Shown in pieces: positions 1 through 7,800 of a DNA stretch of 64,000 nucleotides. Each line of letters starts with the position of its first letter. The stretch's first letter is position 1. Origin of the DNA: Saprospiraceae bacterium (GTDB taxonomy: Bacteria; Bacteroidota; Bacteroidia; Chitinophagales; Saprospiraceae); the NCBI GenBank assembly GCA_029262995.1, contig JAJCYH010000008.1, positions 62,001-126,000 of the forward strand, in the 5' to 3' direction. The translations under genes were made by a program, and so were the position numbers. The notes under the pieces are model-generated. The model was not told the origin of the DNA. It did no database searches and saw only the letters and a list, made by a program, of their open reading frames with translations.

Positions 1-979
1 CATTCAATAATGAAAATGAAATTTTCTGATCAAAGTTCTTCTTGTCCTTTTTCATCAATTCATAGATATCGTCAAAGTTGTTGACTAAGTTTTTACGAAT
101 AGGGAATATTTTGTGAATAAACAGACTGACTTCTTTTAGTTGGGCATCATTTATTAAACTGCATTGATAACTAAGATGAGCTTCACATATCATACCGATA
201 GCAACACTCTCACCGTGCAATAATCTTTTGTCGGTTTTTAGATAAAAACTTTCAATGGCATGTCCAATGGTATGACCAAAGTTCAGTATTTTTCTTATGC
301 CTTTTTCATAGGGATCCTGACGTGTAATTTCATTTTTTATATGAACGGATTGTTGAATAATATCATGCCAATTATCTAAAGATAAATTTCCTGGTGCAGA
401 TGTTATTTTTTTCCAATATTCTTCAGATTTGATCAAAGCATGTTTGATGACTTCAGCAAATCCACTTTTGATTTCCCTAAATGGTAAGGTGGATAGAAAA
501 TCGGTATTTATCCAAACCAATTCAGGATTGCTGAAAGCACCAATCATATTTTTATAATCTAAAAAGTCAATGCCCACTTTGCCGCCTGCTGACGCATCAA
601 CCTGTGACAAGAGGGTCGTGGGAAGTTGAATGAACCTGACTCCCCTCATAAAGCAAGATGCTGCAAAACCACCCATATCACCTATAACTCCTCCTCCTAA
701 ATTTATTAACAGACAATTCCTGTCTGCTTGATTCGATACCAATGCTTGCCAAATGCCCGAACATGTCTGAAGATTTTTATATTTTTCTCCAGCAGGCACT
801 TGAATGGCAGTGAAGTTCAGTTTTAATTTTTCTTCGATATAAGGAAGACAATGTTTCTTTGAATTTTCATCAACGAGAATGAAGACTTTAGTAGGATTTA
901 ATTGCTCAATGCTTGACTTGAGTACGGCGATGTCCTCATTGATAAGTATGTTATAATGATTGCTTTTTATAACAGACAT
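1..979 (-). CDS. aroB: 3-dehydroquinate synthase (C-terminus cut by window)
   Basis: Converts DAHP to 3-dehydroquinate, the second step of the shikimate pathway, in the cytoplasm. About 326 codons are visible and the last 20-30 residues expected for the family lie outside the window. The NAD-binding signature GGGVIGDMGGF is at residues 95-105, the dehydroquinate-synthase segment with NPELVW and GFAEVIKHALI follows, and the metal-ligand motif NFGHTIGHAIE is near residue 230. The start is ATG at 979; its A is also the last base of the upstream gene's TAA, so translation is probably coupled. A second shikimate gene, aroA, lies 22 kb away in another operon. The assignment is secure. Confidence 0.96.
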   Translation of the reverse strand, partial: MSVIKSNHYNILINEDIAVLKSSIEQLNPTKVFILVDENSKKHCLPYIEEKLKLNFTAIQVPAGEKYKNLQTCSGIWQALVSNQADRNCLLINLGGGVIGDMGGFAASCFMRGVRFIQLPTTLLSQVDASAGGKVGIDFLDYKNMIGAFSNPELVWINTDFLSTLPFREIKSGFAEVIKHALIKSEEYWKKITSAPGNLSLDNWHDIIQQSVHIKNEITRQDPYEKGIRKILNFGHTIGHAIESFYLKTDKRLLHGESVAIGMICEAHLSYQCSLINDAQLKEVSLFIHKIFPIRKNLVNNFDDIYELMKKDKKNFDQKISFSLLN

Positions 980-1278
980 TACTCTAATGTATGAAGTTTG
1001 GTAAAACTGGTAGCTTCTGCTTTAGAAGCAAACATCGCTTTGGTTTCTTCCCAAGTTTCAGCAAATAATTCTGAATACCTATAATCGTTAAGCTCTTGTT
1101 CTGATTCCCAATGACTATAGGTCATAAAAACATTACTCTTGGCTTCTGTCCCTTGGAGCAATTCAAGATGAAGACATCCAGGAAATGATCTTATGAGATG
1201 TTTTTTCGAATCAAACATTCTTTTGAAATTTTCAACTTCTTCCTTACGAAATTCCATTTTAACAATTCTTACAATCAT
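979..1278 (-). CDS. ABM-family (antibiotic biosynthesis monooxygenase fold) protein
   Basis: A 99-residue single-domain protein of the dimeric alpha/beta-barrel ABM superfamily, which includes quinol monooxygenases and heme-degrading enzymes. The start IVRIVKMEFRKEEVENF, the motif FPGCLHLELLQG and a segment VFMTYSHWESEQEL fit the family pattern in which a strand with a His/Trp pair closes the barrel. No cofactor is needed by many members, so the substrate cannot be told from sequence. It overlaps the DUF62 gene upstream by 4 bases and aroB downstream by 1 base, so the three are very probably one transcript. A housekeeping role in quinone or aromatic metabolism is inference. Confidence 0.8.
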   Translation of the reverse strand: MIVRIVKMEFRKEEVENFKRMFDSKKHLIRSFPGCLHLELLQGTEAKSNVFMTYSHWESEQELNDYRYSELFAETWEETKAMFASKAEATSFTKLHTLE

Positions 1279-2048
1279 TCGTCAAGAAATTTGATTTGTA
1301 TTGTTTCATCTTTCATCAAATCCAATTGACTGGCTGCAGCACCCATATTGATTGCAATTTCAAGGTAATTGGCAGTATTGAATAAACAAACAGCTTCCCC
1401 CTCTGGTACGTCACTATAAATCTTGCTGATTTCCTTGATGGGGTTATAAAATTTAAAAAATAGCTCAAAATCACGACCCATTCTTGCATGTTCAAAAAAT
1501 TCTCTATGAACGTTAAGAATTACATTGTCAAATCTGTCAATATGTATTATCGTTGCCCTGATTTCATTATTGGTTATTACAGGTTGTACTTCGAGCTTTT
1601 TAACATAGCGATTAAGTGGTACACCGACTTCGGTAATTGCCATGTCCTGTGAGATAAGACTAATGGCATGAGCCACAAGGTCGAATAACTGACAATCATC
1701 CTCATCAAGAACTATTTTATATATCTCGTCTTCATTTACAGAATCAAAAGCCAAAGAGAAAACACCATTGTTAGGACCGACATAGAAATGATCTTTATAT
1801 TCAAAAATGATAAACTCAAAGTTTGGTTCATAATAATTATTGACAGCTACTACATGAATACTACCTTTAGGAAACTTCTTGGCCGTAGCATTTAGGACAT
1901 AAGCGGCTTGACGAATATCATGTGTATCGATCTCGTGAGTAATATCGATAATTTGAATATTCGAATCGAGACTAAGAATACTTCCTTTGAGCAAGGCAGC
2001 ATAATAATCCTTGGTTCCAAAATCCGATATTAATGTAACAAGCTGCAT
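1275..2048 (-). CDS. SAM hydroxide adenosyltransferase family protein (DUF62)
   Basis: A 257-residue protein of the family that includes the SAM-dependent fluorinase and chlorinase and, more commonly, SAM hydroxide adenosyltransferases that split S-adenosylmethionine to adenosine and methionine. The N-terminal signature TLISDFGTKDYYAALLKG and the ITHEIDTHDIRQAAYVL segment match the family's SAM-binding domain, followed by VGPNNGVFSL and a C-terminal beta-barrel. The fluorinase-specific halide-site insert is not evident, so plain SAM hydrolysis is the likelier activity. It is the first gene of a tightly overlapping set with the ABM protein and aroB, 47 bases downstream of uvrA. Function within the set is unknown. 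Confidence 0.88.
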   Translation of the reverse strand: MQLVTLISDFGTKDYYAALLKGSILSLDSNIQIIDITHEIDTHDIRQAAYVLNATAKKFPKGSIHVVAVNNYYEPNFEFIIFEYKDHFYVGPNNGVFSLAFDSVNEDEIYKIVLDEDDCQLFDLVAHAISLISQDMAITEVGVPLNRYVKKLEVQPVITNNEIRATIIHIDRFDNVILNVHREFFEHARMGRDFELFFKFYNPIKEISKIYSDVPEGEAVCLFNTANYLEIAINMGAAASQLDLMKDETIQIKFLDE

Positions 2049-2095
2049 AGTAGAGCTTAATTTTTATCAAAAATAAGAAACAACATAAAGTATTT

Positions 2096-4915
2096 TTATT
2101 TCAATTCACTTAATAAAAATTTTGCCGTATGGCTGTGCTTGTTTTTTGCAAGCTTTTCAGGTGTTCCGGAGCAAACTATCTTACCACCAGCATGTCCTCC
2201 TTCAGGTCCTATATCTACTATATGGTCAGCTACCTTAACTACATCCATGTTGTGTTCAATAACTACAACAGTATTGCCTTTATCTACAAGTTTGTTTAAA
2301 ACAATCAATAAATGCTTTATGTCTTCAAAATGAAGTCCTGTAGTTGGTTCATCCAGTATATAAAAAGTGTTTCCGGTATCTTTTTTTGAAAGCTCTTCTG
2401 CCAATTTTACCCTTTGCGCCTCACCTCCAGATAGACTTGTTGCTTGCTGTCCAAGTGTTATATAGCCAAGTCCAACATCCATAAGTGTTTTCAACTTTCT
2501 ATAGATTTTAGGAATGTTTTTGAAAAATACCACAGCTTCTGCAACTGGCATTTCTAATACATCAGAAATGGACTTTCCTTTATAAAATATCTCAAGTGTT
2601 TCTCTTTGATATCTCTTTCCCATACACGCTTCACATTCCACATATACATTGGGCAGAAAATTCATTTCGATTAAACGCATTCCTCCTCCTTCACACGTAT
2701 TGCATCTCCCTTCCTTAACATTGAAAGAAAACCTACCTGGCTTATAACCTCGGATTTTAGATTCTGGTAGATCTGAAAATATTTTTCTGATGTCTGTAAA
2801 AACACCAATATAGGTGGCAGGGTTAGATCTTGGCGTTCTTCCAATAGGACTTTGGTCTATTTCAATAACCTTGTCTACATGCTCTAACCCTAAGATCTTA
2901 TCGTATGGTAGAGGTTTTTTTATACTCTTGTAAAAATGCTGCCTTAGAATATGGTAAAGTGTTTCATTGATAACTGTGGACTTACCACTACCAGAAACAC
3001 CCGTGATACAAACAAAAGTGCCTAAGGGAATCGTAAGTTTTATATTTTTAAGATTGTGACCCTTTGCTCCTGTTAATATAAGTTTATGACCATTGCCTTT
3101 TCTTCTTTCCTTAGGTACCTCAATTCGTCTTTTATTGTTTAAGTATTGGGCAGTTATTCCCTTACCATTGAAAAAGGTTGTAGGGATGCCTTCATCTACA
3201 ATTAAACCCCCATTTATGCCGGCACCTGGACCTAGGTCAATTAAGTAATCTGAAGCAAGCATAATGTCTTTGTCATGTTCAACTACGATAACCGTATTGC
3301 CTATATATGTTAGGTTTTTAAGCGCATTTATAAGTCTTTGATTGTCTCTTTGATGTAGTCCTATGCTTGGTTCATCCATAATATAGGTGATGCCAGACAA
3401 CTGTGAGCCTATTTGTGTTGCGAGGCGAGTTCTCTGTGATTCACCTCCAGACAGTGTTCGAGTTGGTCTGTTCAAACTTAAATACGAAAGACCAACGTCC
3501 AAAAGAAATTGAAGACGCATATTGATTTCCTTGAGAATGTCTTTTGCAATAGTCTTTTGCTTCTTGTTCAATTGCTTCTCAAGTTGGGGCATCCATTCAT
3601 TCAAATCAACAAGATCCATATTGGCTAATTCTCCAATATGTTTTTCTCCTAGTTTGAAGTGCAATGACTCTTTTTTAAGTCTGTATGTTTGACAGTCTGG
3701 GCAGCTTATAATGGTCATAAACTCTTCTGCCCAAGAACGTATTTTTTCTGATGTTGTACTTTCTTGCCACCTGTTGAGCATATTGATAAGGCCTTCGTGT
3801 GCAAGATTGTATATCATTTCATGACTGTGATAATTTAGTTTGATGTCATACAATTCTAAACCCCCGTATAAAATGGTTTGTAAGGCCTCTTTGGGTATGT
3901 CTTTTATTGGTGTGGCGAAGCTGAATTTAAACTTTTTACTAATTTCCCTAAGTTGTTTGAAAGTATAAGTATCCCTTACTTCTCCAAAGGGAACAATGCC
4001 GATTTGGTTAATGGACTTATTATTGTCAGGAATGACTTTATCCATATCAACTTCGTGGCATTCACCGAGTCCTTTACATCTTGGGCATGTGCCATAAGGT
4101 GAGTTGAACGAGAAGGCATTAGGTGATGGTTCCTCATAAGATATGCCTGTGTCTGGACACATAAGATGTTTGCTATAGGTTCGGAATTCGTTAGTGTCGT
4201 TATCCAGAATCTGTATGAAGTCGGGACTTTGCTTGAAGGCGATATCAATGGATTGCGAAATTCTTTCTTTCTTATCTGAATTGACCTTAATCCTATCGAT
4301 TACAATTTCAATATCATGTACCTTATAACGGTCCAGCTGTAGACCTGGTACTAAATCCTTTATTTCTCCATCTGCTCTAACTTTGGTATATCCCTTTTTT
4401 CTGGTTTGTTCAAAAAGCTCTCTATAGTGTCCTTTTCTTCCCCTAATAACCGGAGCAAGAACAGATATTTTCCGCTCATTAAAATTTTTCAGAATATGTT
4501 CTATGATTTGAACTTCAGTATACTGCACCATCCTTTTGCCTGTGTTGTAACTGTAGGCTTCCCCAACACGGGCGTATAATAGCCTTAGAAAGTCATAGAT
4601 TTCTGTTGTAGTTCCTACTGTACTTCTAGGGTTCCAGGCTGTAGTTTTTTGCTCTATAGAAATTACAGGACTTAGACCATCAATTTTTTCAACTTCAGGT
4701 CTTTCCATTTTGCCAAGAAACTGTCTAGCATAGGAAGAAAAAGTCTCCATATACCTTCGTTGTCCTTCCGCAAATAAGGTATCAAAAGCAAGTGAGGATT
4801 TACCACTACCACTTAAGCCAGTAATCACTACCAGCTTATTTTTAGGAATTTTTACATCAATGTTTTTGAGGTTATTCTCTTTGGCTCCTACAATTTCAAT
4901 AAAGTCTTGTTCCAA
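2096..4915 (-). CDS. uvrA: Excinuclease ABC subunit A
   Basis: Damage-recognition ATPase of nucleotide excision repair, acting with UvrB and UvrC. At 939 residues it has the family length. The first ATPase half has Walker [10 protein letters not shown] near residue 35 and signature [16 protein letters not shown] near 485. The second half has GVSGSGKST near 630, a complete zinc module CNTC...CEAC near 737-762, and [15 protein letters not shown] near 830. The first zinc module near residue 253 reads CPDT...CPRC, so one of the four usual cysteines is threonine. Start ATG 4915 has a TATATTTG promoter element 24 bases upstream. It lies 47 bases before the DUF62 gene and could be cotranscribed with it. 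Confidence 0.97.
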   Translation of the reverse strand: MEQDFIEIVGAKENNLKNIDVKIPKNKLVVITGLSGSGKSSLAFDTLFAEGQRRYMETFSSYARQFLGKMERPEVEKIDGLSPVISIEQKTTAWNPRSTVGTTTEIYDFLRLLYARVGEAYSYNTGKRMVQYTEVQIIEHILKNFNERKISVLAPVIRGRKGHYRELFEQTRKKGYTKVRADGEIKDLVPGLQLDRYKVHDIEIVIDRIKVNSDKKERISQSIDIAFKQSPDFIQILDNDTNEFRTYSKHLMCPDTGISYEEPSPNAFSFNSPYGTCPRCKGLGECHEVDMDKVIPDNNKSINQIGIVPFGEVRDTYTFKQLREISKKFKFSFATPIKDIPKEALQTILYGGLELYDIKLNYHSHEMIYNLAHEGLINMLNRWQESTTSEKIRSWAEEFMTIISCPDCQTYRLKKESLHFKLGEKHIGELANMDLVDLNEWMPQLEKQLNKKQKTIAKDILKEINMRLQFLLDVGLSYLSLNRPTRTLSGGESQRTRLATQIGSQLSGITYIMDEPSIGLHQRDNQRLINALKNLTYIGNTVIVVEHDKDIMLASDYLIDLGPGAGINGGLIVDEGIPTTFFNGKGITAQYLNNKRRIEVPKERRKGNGHKLILTGAKGHNLKNIKLTIPLGTFVCITGVSGSGKSTVINETLYHILRQHFYKSIKKPLPYDKILGLEHVDKVIEIDQSPIGRTPRSNPATYIGVFTDIRKIFSDLPESKIRGYKPGRFSFNVKEGRCNTCEGGGMRLIEMNFLPNVYVECEACMGKRYQRETLEIFYKGKSISDVLEMPVAEAVVFFKNIPKIYRKLKTLMDVGLGYITLGQQATSLSGGEAQRVKLAEELSKKDTGNTFYILDEPTTGLHFEDIKHLLIVLNKLVDKGNTVVVIEHNMDVVKVADHIVDIGPEGGHAGGKIVCSGTPEKLAKNKHSHTAKFLLSELK

Positions 4916-4938
4916 TGTTTTCTATAATATAAAATTTC

Positions 4939-4946
4939 CAAATATA
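4939..4946 (-). promoter_or_regulatory. Probable -7 promoter element of uvrA
   Basis: On the minus strand the octamer TATATTTG matches the Bacteroidota -7 consensus TAnnTTTG and lies 24 bases before the uvrA ATG. No good TTG/TTTG -33 element is found at 19-21 bases, so the call is tentative. Confidence 0.4.
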
Positions 4947-5020
4947 AGGCTACTCTCGTGATTCTTTACATTTTAAAAAGTAGCTTTTGAGCTTTTTTAC
5001 AGCCTAGAGTTGCTAGTTTT

Positions 5021-5863
5021 TTATAAGTCAGAGGCTAAATTCTCATTATATGTATTGATAATTTCATTCACGAGTCTTGAAAGTACGGGAGTAGCCTTTT
5101 GAGCTACTGTTATAACATCTTCAACGGTAGTAGGTTTAATGTTTTCTAAAGGAAAGCAAACATTTGTGACAACAGAAAGAACTGATACTGTCATTCCACA
5201 GTGATTGGCGACAATAACTTCTGGAACAGTAGACATACCGACTAGGTCTGCACCTATTTTATTTAGGAAAAAATATTCAGCTGGGGTTTCTAGACTTGGC
5301 CCTTGAAAACAAGCATAAACACCTTCTTTAATAGGGATTTCTAGCTTAGCGCAAATGGTTTTAATGCTATTTCGAAATTTGTCGTCATAGGCATTGGACA
5401 TATCAGGGAATCGAGGACCAAATCTTTCGTCATTTTCTCCTCTTAGAGGATTTTCTGGTAGTAGGTTGATATGATCTTTCACCAAAATGACCTCGGAGGG
5501 CTGATAATTTGGGTTTAACCCACCAGCAGCATTCGTCATTACTACATGAGAAATACCTAGTAATTTCAGAATTCTAATGGGAAATCCAACCTCTCTGGTA
5601 CTATAGCCTTCATAATAGTGTAATCTGCCACTAAGTGCACAGAATCGCTTGCCCTTACTCTCTAGGACTAAAAATTCACCCCTGTGGAAGGTGGCTTCAT
5701 TCAAGTGGGGAATCTTTGAAAAGGGGAATCGCTCTATTAGGGTGTATTGGCTAAGTATGGTTTCTAGTCCAGATCCCGTAATTACACATATCTTACCCAA
5801 TTCTTCTACCCGTTGGCGTATATATCTTGCCGCTCCTGCTGCTCTTTTATAAATATCACTCAT
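5021..5863 (-). CDS. Purine nucleoside phosphorylase
   Basis: Trimeric-type purine nucleoside phosphorylase, cleaving inosine, guanosine or related nucleosides with phosphate for purine salvage. The protein has the phosphate-site motif ITGSGLE near the N-terminus, the FHRGEFLVLESKGKRFCALSGR-type segment with GRLHYYEG, MTNAAGGLNPNYQPSEVILVKDHINLLPENPL, and the purine-site region YACFQGPSLETPAE followed by GADLVGMSTVPEVIVANHCG. I place the start at ATG 5863 (MSDIYKRAAG, 280 residues). The upstream ATG at 5920 would add 19 residues unlike the family and overlaps a near-consensus -7 element (TTTATTTG, 5918-5925, minus). It is divergent from rimP, with a shared control region of about 100 bases. 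Confidence 0.93.
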   Translation of the reverse strand: MSDIYKRAAGAARYIRQRVEELGKICVITGSGLETILSQYTLIERFPFSKIPHLNEATFHRGEFLVLESKGKRFCALSGRLHYYEGYSTREVGFPIRILKLLGISHVVMTNAAGGLNPNYQPSEVILVKDHINLLPENPLRGENDERFGPRFPDMSNAYDDKFRNSIKTICAKLEIPIKEGVYACFQGPSLETPAEYFFLNKIGADLVGMSTVPEVIVANHCGMTVSVLSVVTNVCFPLENIKPTTVEDVITVAQKATPVLSRLVNEIINTYNENLASDL

Positions 5864-5962
5864 ACTGATCTGTTCAATTATATTATAAACATAATTTGTT
5901 TTTGGGATAAGATTATCCAAATAAATAAATCATTAAAGTTGAGTTCATAAATAGATAGGTGC

Positions 5963-5997
5963 TTTGTTGTCAAAACCACAATATTTACTTATCTTTG
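5963..5997 (+). promoter_or_regulatory. Promoter of the rimP-nusA-infB operon
   Basis: TTTGTTG at 5963-5969 (with TTG at 5967-5969) is followed after 20 bases by TATCTTTG at 5990-5997. This is a near-perfect Bacteroidota sigma-A type promoter (TTTG, 19-21 bases, TAnnTTTG). Transcription should start near 6003-6006, only a few bases before the hairpin at 6009-6036. Confidence 0.8.
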
Positions 5998-6008
5998 CAA
6001 CGGATTTT

Positions 6009-6037
6009 AAAGGAGGGAGCGAATGTTCCCTCTTTTT
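6009..6037 (+). promoter_or_regulatory. 5'-terminal hairpin with U-run in the rimP leader
   Basis: A 12-bp stem pairs 6009-6020 with 6025-6036 (two G-U pairs) around a GAAU loop, and the 3' arm ends in five T. It has the form of an intrinsic terminator placed at the very start of the transcript. The ATG at 6023 lies inside the loop and stem, so it is an unlikely rimP start. An attenuator or transcript-stabilising cap for the operon is inference. Confidence 0.7.
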
Positions 6038-6049
6038 AATTTATGGATA

Positions 6050-6529
6050 TTGGAAAATATAATTGTCAAAATAGAAAGTATCGTAGAACAAAGACTTGCA
6101 GAAGAGGATTTGAATGCATGTTATCTTGTCGATACTGTTCATAGCGGCACTAAAGTTCAAATATTCATCGATTCAGACGAAGGGGTTAGTTTTGGGGAAT
6201 GCCAAAAACTGAGTAGATACATTGAAAGTGTTTTAGACGAGACATTAATACTAGGAGAAAAATACGTTTTAGAAGTATCTTCTCCTGGAATTGAAAGACC
6301 ACTGAAATTTTTAAGACAGTATCCAAAAAACATTGGTCGAGAGATCAAATCTAAATTAAAAGATGGATCAGTAATTAAAGGCGTTCTTAAAGAGGTTAAA
6401 GAAGAAGTGCTATTCATCGAATCTGAAGGAAAGAATAAAAAAGAATCCATTATTAACGAAATAACATTTGATGCTGTTGATAGCTCAAAGATTTTAATTT
6501 CATTTGGTAAGCAAAAGATGAAAAAATGA
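6050..6529 (+). CDS. rimP: Ribosome maturation factor RimP
   Basis: Needed for 30S subunit maturation. The protein has the two-domain RimP fold: a region around LVDTVHSGTKVQIFIDSDEGVSFGECQKLSRYIESVL, then the conserved YVLEVSSPGIERPLK, and a C-terminal SH3-like domain. I choose the TTG at 6050, giving MENIIVKIES and 159 residues. The in-frame ATG at 6023 is buried in the leader hairpin and would add FPLFNLWI, which is merely translated hairpin sequence. Another alternative is initiation at a later non-ATG codon. The stop overlaps the nusA start by 4 bases (ATGA). It is the first gene of the conserved rimP-nusA-infB operon. Confidence 0.92.
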   Translation: MENIIVKIESIVEQRLAEEDLNACYLVDTVHSGTKVQIFIDSDEGVSFGECQKLSRYIESVLDETLILGEKYVLEVSSPGIERPLKFLRQYPKNIGREIKSKLKDGSVIKGVLKEVKEEVLFIESEGKNKKESIINEITFDAVDSSKILISFGKQKMKK

Positions 6530-7764
6530 ATCTTGTAGAATCGTTTTCCGAATTTAAAGCGGGAAAAAATATTGATAGGCCAACTATGGTCAGAGTTTTG
6601 GAAGATGTTTTCAGAACTTTAATAAAGAAGAAGTATGGATCTGATGAAAACTTCGATGTCATCGTCAATACTCAAAACGGAGACCTTGAAATGTGGAGGG
6701 TTAGAGAAATCGTTCCAGATGGTGAGGTAACGGATGAGATGAGCCAAATTTCTTCTTCAGAAGCTTTATCTATAGATGAAGATTATGAAATTGGTGAGGA
6801 ATGTTACGAGCAATTAGGATTGGAAGACTTCGGAAGAAGAGCAATCCTTGCTGCAAGACAGACCTTGATTTCAAGAATCATGGAGCTTGAAAAAGATGAA
6901 ATTTATAAGCGATACTCCGATCGTATTGGTGAACTAATTTTAGGTGAGGTAGCACAAGTTCTAAAAAGAGAATTCTTGATTATTGATGATGTTACAGGAA
7001 GTGAAATTATTCTCCCAAGAACAGAAATGATCCGCGGTGATTTTTTGAGAAAGGGTGACATGGTTAAGGGTGTGATCAAGATCGTAGAAATGAAGAATAA
7101 CAACCCTGTTGTTGTTATGTCTAGAACGGATAGTATGTTTCTTGAAAAATTAATGGAACAGGAAGTACCCGAGATTGAAGATGGTTTGATTACAATTAAA
7201 AAAATTGTAAGAATCCCGGGAGAAAGAGCAAAAGTTGCTGTAGAATCCTATGATGATAGAATCGATCCTGTTGGTGCTTGCGTAGGAATGAAAGGATCAA
7301 GAATTCATGGTATTGTAAGAGAGTTGAAAAATGAGAACATAGATATAGTTAACTATACCGCCAATTCAACTTTATTTATTCAGAGATCTTTGACACCTGC
7401 AAAGGTCTCAAACATTGAGTTAAATGTTGAAAAAGGAACAGCAGCTGTATTCTTAAAAGCAGATCAAGTTTCTTTAGCCATTGGAAAAGGGGGGTCCAAC
7501 ATTAAGTTAGCAAGCCGATTAACAGGTTTTGAAATTGATGTTTATAGAGAAGATGATGATCCAGGATTGGAAGATGTGGATTTGGATGAATTCTCTGATG
7601 AAATAGAAGAATGGGTAATAAATTCTCTGAAATCCATTGGGTGCGATACAGCTAGAAGTGTTTTAGATTTGAGCAAGGATGAATTGCTAAGAAGAACAGA
7701 CCTAGAAGAAGAGACTATTGATTCAGTAATTCAAGTTTTAGAATCTGAATTTGCTGACGATTAG
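6526..7764 (+). CDS. nusA: Transcription termination/antitermination factor NusA
   Basis: RNA-polymerase-binding factor controlling pausing, termination and antitermination. The 412 residues show the N-terminal polymerase-binding domain (1 to about 130), an S1 domain (LGEVAQVLKREFLIIDDVTGSEIILPRTEM), and two KH domains with VGACVGMKGSRIHGIVREL and the second GXXG site IGKGGSNIKLASRLTG. An acidic tail rich in Asp and Glu follows, then a short helix-hairpin-like C-terminus (WVINSLKSIGCDTARSVLDLSKDEL). The length is typical for Bacteroidota, without the two acidic repeats of E. coli NusA. It overlaps rimP by 4 bases and is 36 bases before infB. Confidence 0.96.
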   Translation: MNLVESFSEFKAGKNIDRPTMVRVLEDVFRTLIKKKYGSDENFDVIVNTQNGDLEMWRVREIVPDGEVTDEMSQISSSEALSIDEDYEIGEECYEQLGLEDFGRRAILAARQTLISRIMELEKDEIYKRYSDRIGELILGEVAQVLKREFLIIDDVTGSEIILPRTEMIRGDFLRKGDMVKGVIKIVEMKNNNPVVVMSRTDSMFLEKLMEQEVPEIEDGLITIKKIVRIPGERAKVAVESYDDRIDPVGACVGMKGSRIHGIVRELKNENIDIVNYTANSTLFIQRSLTPAKVSNIELNVEKGTAAVFLKADQVSLAIGKGGSNIKLASRLTGFEIDVYREDDDPGLEDVDLDEFSDEIEEWVINSLKSIGCDTARSVLDLSKDELLRRTDLEEETIDSVIQVLESEFADD

Positions 7765-7800
7765 GGCAATATAATTATTTGATAAAATTTATAGCGATAC

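Noticed and set aside
4950-5020. Terminator for pnp between pnp and uvrA
   Set aside because: Only a 4-base core stem (AGCT) is present beside T-runs; too weak to call.
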